Shown here piece after piece: positions 57,295 to 64,000 of a stretch of 64,000 nt of DNA. The stretch comes from Blastomussa wellsi (taxonomy: Eukaryota; Cnidaria; Anthozoa; Scleractinia; Plerogyridae). A program made the translations under genes and the position numbers. Location: positions 14,544,457 through 14,608,456 of the forward strand of contig OX393565.1 in the NCBI GenBank assembly GCA_947652115.1, in the 5' to 3' direction. Each line of letters begins with the position of its first letter. Position 1 is the first letter of the stretch. The notes beneath the pieces are model-generated. The model ran no database searches, was not told the DNA's origin, and saw only the letters and a program-made list of their open reading frames with translations.

Positions 57295-57766
57295 TTGTCA
57301 CGGCCGCATTGCGCGTGACACTGCGTTACATGACAGAAACTTACGTTGCGGTGGCTTGGGACCGAGCGGTCCCGGATTACCACGCTTGTTGAACGTTTCA
57401 GAACGTTTTTCGCTGAGTTAGTCATTCGAGTTGAACATTTCTACGGCTAAAAGGTATCAAGGAACGGATTAAGGGATAAGGTTTATGTCATTAACGGAAC
57501 AAGGACACAGATGTAAGTTTTCAGAGTTACTGTTTCGCCTTATTGTATTGTAATTTCGTATCGCATCGAGCTCGCCTTTGTAATATTAGGTTTTCTGTTT
57601 TTCCTTTAGTTTTCTTTACCGCATCGCACCATCGCATCGCATCGCATCGCATCACATCAGTTATATCACATTGTTGTTAGTCGCATCAGTTACATCGCTA
57701 TTAAGTTCCGATTGCATTATCAAGGCATTGTTCACAAGGAATCGTTTGTAAGGAATCTAGGAATCA
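57295..57766 (+). repeat. Putative 5' LTR of BEL element 2
   Basis: Starts TGTCACGGCC. A GATGTAAGTTT string lies 215 bp in, as it does 213 bp into the LTR of element 1, which supports this start. A (CATCG)n run is at about 57625-57660. The end is put at CA 57766 because TGGTAGCGTG, a possible primer-binding site, begins at 57768; GTTTACA at 57811-57817 is an alternative end. Confidence 0.45.
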
Positions 57767-57995
57767 ATGGTAGCGTGTACAAGAATTTCTGTAAATTAAA
57801 CTAAAGTTGTGTTTACATTGTACGGCTCATCGATTTGCAAGGTCCTGAGGCAGTTCTGCCGCCTCATTCGTAAAGAAAAATCTACACATCAGCATTCTGC
57901 GTGTTTCGAAGGAGTTATTTGCTTAATTTACGTCGACTTTCTTTGGATTTTATTGGATTTGTGATAGAATTGTGGCGGGCTTATTCACTTCATGT

Positions 57996-58823
57996 ATGGC
58001 CGAAACTAGTTCCCAGGATCACACAGACGGCTTCAATGTTCCAGGCAACTTTGAGGATTTCGAAGAAGAAAACACCGAAAGGAAATCGGAGGAACAACTT
58101 CCTAGTCAATCCTCGAACACTGGCGAACTACAAGATTCTCTAGGCCCCCGAAGCCGCAATTTGACAGAAAAGGGTCTAGAAGAAAAGCGTAACAGACTAA
58201 AACAGCGATACACAAATGCTCTGCGGTCCGTATCCCGAAAAAGAACTGAGGTGTCCCAGCTAATGGTCGACGTCAACAACTTGCACCTCGTAAAGAATGA
58301 AACATCAAAATTGAATGACCTTATTGAACAGTACAGGGAAGCCTTTTCATCTTACTTCGAAGTGTTAACTGACGAAGAGGATAAAAACTATGAACGTGTC
58401 CATTACGAGGACAAGGTCGAAGACATGACAGCATATTTACAACCATTACACGCTTGGATATTACAGGCCGAGGCCCGCTTGACGGATCAGCTAGATGCAA
58501 GAAGTAGCAAAGGATCTGAACGACCGTCCAAGGCAAGTTCGAAGTTGTCCGCAAGAGACCGAGAGAGAGTCCGTCTAGCAGAGTTAAAGGCTGAAAGATC
58601 AATGCTTAAGCGAAAACAGGCTCTTCGTGCTGCAGGAGAAGACTTGGAACTGGAGATGGAAATAGCAAAGACCGAAGCAAGGGAGAAGGCATTGAGTGAA
58701 ATTGGTAAGGAACACGAGGCTCCCCCACCTCCACTTGACTCAGGTCCACCTTCAGTGGCTGCCTCATTTACACCTATTGCACCAGGATCACACGGACGGC
58801 TTCAATGTTCCAGGCAACTTTGA
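57996..58823 (+). pseudogene. BEL gag N-terminus, cut short by duplication
   Basis: ATG 57996 is preferred over upstream GTG 57972. About 262 codons follow the gag frame. They are acidic at the start, then charged and probably coiled-coil, with EKGLEEKRNRLKQRY and LKAERSMLKRKQALRAAGED. At 58782 the sequence jumps back to the start of the repeated unit in another frame, adds 14 unrelated residues and stops at TGA 58821. It therefore cannot read through to protease or RT as it stands. Confidence 0.8.
58013..58781 (+). repeat. Gag tandem duplication, copy 1 (769 bp)
   Basis: From CCAGGATCACACAGACGG to CACCTATTGCA. It is repeated immediately at 58782 with almost no differences. Confidence 0.95.
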
Positions 58824-59549
58824 GGATTTCGAAGAAGAAAACACCGAAAGGAAATCGGAGGAACAACTTCCTAGTCAATCCTCGAACACTGGCGAATATA
58901 AGATTCTCTAGGCCCCCGAAGCCGCAATTTGACAGAAAAGGGTCTAGAAGAAAAGCGTAACAGACTAAAACAGCGATACACAAATGCTCTGCGGTCCGTA
59001 TCCCGAAAAAGAACTGAGGTGTCCCAGCTAATGGTCGACGTCAACAACTTGCACCTCGTAAAGAATGAAACATCAAAATTGAATGACCTTATTGAACAGT
59101 ACAGGGAAGCCTTTTCATCTTACTTCGAAGTGTTAACTGACGAAGAGGATAAAAACTATGAACGTGTCCATTACGAGGACAAGGTCGAAGACATGACAGC
59201 ATATTTACAACCATTACACGCTTGGATATTACAGGCCGAGGCCCGCTTGACGGATCAGCTAGATGCAAGAAGTAGCAAAGGATCTGAACGACCGTCCAAG
59301 GCAAGTTCGAAGTTGTCCGCAAGAGACCGAGAGAGAGTCCGTCTAGCAGAGTTAAAGGCTGAAAGATCAATGCTTAAGCGAAAACAGGCTCTTCGTGCTG
59401 CAGGAGAAGACTTGGAACTGGAGATGGAAATAGCAAAGACCGAAGCAAGGGAGAAGGCATTGAGTGAAATTGGTAAGGAACACGAGGCTCCCCCACCTCC
59501 ACTTGACTCAGGTCCACCTTCAGTGGCTGCCTCATTTACACCTATTGCA
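58782..59549 (+). repeat. Gag tandem duplication, copy 2 (768 bp)
   Basis: Differs from copy 1 by an A/G change near 58794 and by GAATATAAG for GAACTACAAG near 58895 (one substitution and one lost base). I saw no other difference. The lost base makes the net shift 768, so downstream DNA is back in the original frame, but a stop (58821) and a TAA (58899) lie between. Confidence 0.93.
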
Positions 59550-62500
59550 TTAAAGTCTACAGCAAAATCGTCACCCGACAACGTTGCCGCGAGTCGCAAC
59601 CCGCTTGGCTCCTCTGCCACCACTGAGATGACGCCAGCTATAAATACGGAGGTTAGCAGCTCTCCCAAGGATCCCAAAGCCACAGATTTCGCCCCTGGCA
59701 TGTTCGCGGATGGAATTTCATCAACACCGTTGACTGGTAATGGTCTCAGGGAAGCTTCTAGGGAAAGCAGTCATGGAGTCTCTGAAGCTCAGTCCCCTCA
59801 GCTAGCAGAACGTACCTTTCAGAATGTTATCGAGTTACAGCAGAAACAAAATGAGACAATTATTGCGACGCACCAACAGTTAACGGCTGCTATGACACTG
59901 CCTCAACCAACAATAACTAAGTTCACAGGTGACCCAATCGAGTACAAGACCTTTGTTATGGCCTTTGATACACGTATCCGCTCCAAGGCAACCACCAGTT
60001 CTGATCTCTTGTATTATCTAAATCAGCATCTTGAAGGTGAACCGGCGGACCTTATTCAAGGATGTTTACACATGGCCCCAGAAGCAGGTTACACGGAAGC
60101 CAGACGACTGCTTCAGAAAGAATACGGGGACCCGTACAAGATTTCCACTGCTTACCTCAACAAAATCATCCACTGGGCTCCTGTTAGATATGATGACAAC
60201 CAAGGCTTGAAGCGACTGTCAATATTCTTGACAAAGTGTAACATTGCTATGAAGAGTATTTCATACATGCGTGTGCTCGATCATGCACCAAATATGCAGT
60301 CGGTAGTCTCCAAGCTCCCAGCCAACTTGCAAGCTAAATGGAGAGATCAGGTGTTAAAGAAGAAGAGAAGGGAAGATGGTGTATCATGTTTTGCAGATCT
60401 TGCTGAATTTGTGGAGTATGCGTCAGAGTCTGCCAATGACCCAGTGTTCGGCAAAGAAGCCCTGAGCAAGAGTAAGGAAGATGTTAAACCCAAAGAAAAG
60501 GAACCGCCCAGTAAGGGAAAAAGGCCACCAAGGAAACCAGTAGTTCCATGGAGACAAAAGGAAACCAGTTTTGTGACGACACCACTCGGAGCCGTTAAGC
60601 CCCCAGCTGTATACGGGGCCGGGCCTCCAATTTACTATGGTCACCCCCCATGTCACCTTTGCAGCCGTACTCATGATTTGGATGACTGTGATTTATTCAA
60701 CAAGAAGACACCAGAACTTAAGAGAGCCTTCTTGAGAGAAAGAAACATGTGTTTTGGATGCTACGGAACGAACCACATCTCAAGGAACTGCCCAAACAGA
60801 CGGAAATGTAAATACTGTGGACGACTGCATCCCTCAGCCCTTCACATTAGTGGGTTCCAAATTCCACCAAGGGACAATAGTAAACGAGAGAATGACAAGG
60901 CAGTAGGCAATGCCTGCACCAACCTTCAATCAACCTCCTGTAATACCGCTAGACCTGCAGAATCAGTTGTGCTTCATGCCATTCTACCCGTATGTGTAAA
61001 GAAGAAAGGCAGCAATGAGACTATCACCACGTATGCCTTCTATGACAATGGCAGCAGTGGTTGCTTTCTAACTGAGAGTCTTAGAGAGAAGATGGGCGTT
61101 GGTGGCGAAAGGACACAGTTACAGCTGGGCACCATGCATGGCCAAAGGTTGATTACCACCACTGTCGTCTCCGACTTGGTGGTGACGGACATGGAAGGCA
61201 AGAATCCAGTTAAGCTACCACAGTCTTACACAACATTCGAAATACCAGTGACCGAACAGCAGAAGATTCCTACCCCTGAGGAAGTCAAACGGTGGGAGCA
61301 TCTTCGCAGTGTTGCCGAGAAGATGCCTGAGTTCATACCAAACTTGGAGATTGGCCTATTAATAGGCAGTAATTGTCCTGCAGCTATGGAACCTCTAGAG
61401 GTTGTGCCAAGTGGTGACAAGGGACCATATGCAATGCGATTGCGCCATGGCTGGACTCTGTCTGGGCCTTTGTATGTAGAGAACATTTCAAGTCCTGGCA
61501 ATGTTACTTGCCACAGAATCACGGTACGGGAAGTGGAGTCAGTCAAAGAGGTGATATCACCCCAAACCATACAGCAAATGTTTGAACTAGATTTCAATGA
61601 TCACAAGTCTAACCCTGATGAATACGGCTACTCCCAAGAGGACAAGAAGTTCATCAGCAGGATAAAGGAAAATGTCCACCATCGCGACGGCCATTATGTA
61701 ATACCACTTCCATTCAGAGACCCTCAGGTGACAATGCCAAACAACCGGGTACAAGCGCTGAAACGAGCAACTTGGCAGAGAAAGAAGATGTTACGTGATG
61801 AGAGCTACCGAAATGACTATGTCAACTTTGTGAATGAAATGATTGCAAAGGGTTATGCACAACGAGTGCCAGATGACCGTCTGGAAGCTAGCCCTGGCAA
61901 AGTATGGTACCTACCGCACCACGGTATCTACCACCCTAGGAAGCCTCAGAAGATACGTGTGGTCTTCGACTGTAGCGCTAGACACAAAGACACTTCCTTG
62001 AACGACCAACTAATGTCAGGCCCTGATCTTACCAACTCTCTGGTTGGAGTTCTTACACGCTTTCGCCAAGAGCCCGTGGCATTCATGGCAGATATAGAGG
62101 CGATGTTTCACCAGGTTCAGGTGCCCGATGACCAGCGTGACTTCCTCAGGTTCCTATGGTGGCCCGATGGCAATTTGGAGTTGCCCATCCAAGAATATCA
62201 GATGACAGTGCACCTCTTTGGAGCAGCTTCCTCCCCAAGCTGTTGCAACTTTGCATTGAAGGAGACTGCTAAGGACATGGAACATGAAAGTGGTCCACTT
62301 GCAGCGGATACTATCCGCCGAAATTTCTATGTAGATGATTGTCTTCGTTCAGTTGAAGATGAACAGACGGCCATTGAGCTTATCCAAGGTCTACGTCAAA
62401 CATGCGAGCACGGAGGTTTCAATTTGACAAAGTTTATAAGCAATAGTCGTGCTGTTCTGGAATCTGTCCCAACGGAGAAGCGTTCTAAGGAAGCTAGAGA

Positions 62501-64000
62501 CCTTGATCTGGGTTACGACCGCCTGCCTGTGGAACGCGCCCTTGGTGTGCAGTGGTGCGTGGAATCTGACGTCTTCAAGTTTCGTATAGTTGTTAATGAT
62601 AAGCCGCCAACAAGAAGGGGCATCTTATCTGTTATCTCGTCAATTTATGACCCATTGGGCTTTGTCTCGCCATTCACGCTTCCAGCCAAGAAGATACTTC
62701 AGGACCTTTGTCGTGAAGATATCGGATGGGATGACACCATTCCTGATCAGTACCAAACTAGATGGGCCAAGTGGCTAAGTGAGCTTCCTCTGCTGGAGAG
62801 ATTCAAGGTAAACAGATGTGTCAAGCCGCCAGAGTTCGGAACCGTGACCTCCCAGCAGGTGCATCTCTTCTCTGATGCAAGTTCTATGGGATATGGAACT
62901 GTTGCTTATCTAAGGCTGTGTGATGACAGCAATCGCGTTCACTGTACATTCCTAATGGGGAAAGCACGTCTCGCACCGATAAAGTCAGTCACAATACCGC
63001 GTCTCGAGCTGACAGCTGCTACCACATCCATCCGAGTTGGAGAAATGTTGAAAAGAGAGGTGGATGGCAACCCAGAGTTTGTGTACCATACAGATTCCAC
63101 CACTGTGTTGCGCTATATTGCTAATGAACAGCAACGGTTTCATGTGTTTGTTGCAAACAGGGTGCAGCTTATCCGTGACCATTCACACCCGAATCAGTGG
63201 AAGTATGTAGACAGTAAGGAGAATCCGGCAGATGATGCTTCAAGGGGCCTTAATGGACTTGCTCTTTTAGAAGGGCAGCGTTGGTTAGAAGGTCCAGAAT
63301 TCTTATGGAAACCCGAGAGCGAGTGGCCGCAACAACCATTCACGTTGGGCCAAGTCCCAGATGATGATCTAGAAGTGAGGAAGGTAACGATAAGCAGTGC
63401 AGTCAGCGTTAATCAAGTGGATAACGCCACAATCAAGCTGATCAATAGTTTTTCTGATTGGCATCGTTTGCGAAGGGCCGTAGCCGTGTTCCTGAGAGTT
63501 AAAGAGACATTGCGAAAGCGGCGTAACAAACGTTTAGATGTCAAGAGTGGAGCCACAAGTAGCGACAGAAACCCTGCAGACCAGAGATCACCTGCAACGA
63601 CCGAGGAAGTCAAGTTTAAGAGTGCCGAAGACTTAGTGCCATACTCACCTCTTACTGTACAAGATCTAACGACAGCTGAATTAGCTATTCTGAAGTTTGT
63701 ACAGGCTTCAGCCTTTAGCAAGGAAATCCACGCGCTCAAGGAAGGCGAGAAGAATAAGCTGCGAGGGCAGAAGAAAGGAGGTATAAAGAATGACAGTCCC
63801 ATTCGTCGCCTCGACCCTTTCCTAGACAAGGGCATCCTCAGAGTTGGAGGTCGACTCAGATGTGCAGATTTCCCACTCGAGACGAAGCACCCAGCAATTT
63901 TACCGCGAAAGAGTCATGTTACCACTCTACTCATCCGTCACGCTCATAAACGGTTGGGCCATGCTGGACGTAGCCACGTCATTGCAAACCTTCGAGAGAG
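58902..64000 (+). CDS. BEL/Pao gag-pol polyprotein (3' partial)
   Basis: This frame opens at 58902 right after a TAA and has no stop to the window edge; the first ATG in it is 59031. It would supply particle, protease, copying and integrating functions. Domains: coiled-coil gag from copy 2; DUF1759-like PTITKFTGDPIEYKTF near 59910; cysteine fingers CHLCSRTHDLDDC and CFGCYGTNHISRNC at 60650-60800; protease YAFYDNGSSGCFL near 61030 (DNG rather than D-S/T-G); RT with MADIEAMFHQV near 62085 and YVDD at 62328-62339; RNase H (LFSDASSMGYGT) near 62865; an integrase finger starting HVTTLLIRHAHKRLGHAG at about 63915. The integrase core lies outside. Translation of this frame would need internal initiation or another copy's help, because the gag start is cut off upstream. 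Confidence 0.9.

Larger units (their letters stand above)
57295..64000 (+). mobile_element. BEL/Pao LTR retrotransposon 2, 5' part
   Basis: Runs from a putative 5' LTR through leader, gag, protease, RT and RNase H into the integrase zinc finger, where the window ends. Apart from the gag duplication the frame is clean, which suggests a fairly young copy. It belongs to a different BEL family from element 1: the domain order is the same but the protein sequences are clearly diverged. Confidence 0.9.

Noticed and set aside
57017..57421. 134-codon open frame next to BEL element 2
   Set aside because: It crosses the inferred LTR start and has an equally long antisense partner.
58321..59370. Two identical antisense proteins 768 bp apart
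   Set aside because: They are the antisense of the duplicated gag segment, useful only as proof of the duplication.

Overview
This is eukaryotic, AT-rich, repeat-dense DNA. It most likely comes from an anthozoan cnidarian (stony coral or sea anemone). The evidence is the mix of BEL/Pao LTR retrotransposons, Penelope-like elements with a GIY-YIG tail, CR1/L2-like LINEs ending in short 3' repeats, many palindromic MITEs, and a small cluster of near-intronless rhodopsin-class GPCRs of a kind expanded in anthozoans. The taxon is an inference from these families; no marker gene fixes it.

Layout. 1-5140 is the 3' two-thirds of a BEL/Pao element (gag zinc fingers, protease, RT, RNase H, integrase, then the 3' LTR). 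5141-24250 holds no recognisable host gene. It contains an inverted pair of 15-16-mer arrays (9277-9540), an inverted dimer of truncated Penelope-like elements flanked by a 14-bp target duplication (10511-11367), a LINE broken by two nested DNA elements (17289-19480), two more LINE ends, and several hairpin MITEs. 24274-39000 carries the only convincing host genes: three paralogous class A GPCRs (24274-25341 +, 31461-32609 +, 37831-38997 -). They are separated by MITEs and by a 3.3-kb decayed LINE (33624-36960, minus strand). 39000-57294 is again gene-poor. It holds more hairpins, a roughly 1-kb terminal-inverted-repeat element and its short relative, a LINE 3' region, a MITE that keeps the first 21 codons of a THAP-type zinc finger, and a 43-bp minisatellite with an alternating two-unit pattern. 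57295-64000 is the 5' part of a second, different BEL/Pao element. Its gag region has a 769-bp near-identical tandem duplication; its pol frame is open to the window edge.

How the parts fit. The GPCRs look like a local duplication cluster. Both BEL elements lie in the same orientation and are cut by the window edges, so neither can be judged complete. The remaining DNA is mostly layered transposon remains, in which nesting and target-site duplications give a relative order of insertion. I found no operon-like or otherwise wholly new gene system. The strongest leads are structural: the Penelope inverted dimer, the gag duplication, the THAP-start MITE, the two inverted or alternating short-repeat arrays, and the GPCR cluster with unusual extracellular cysteines.
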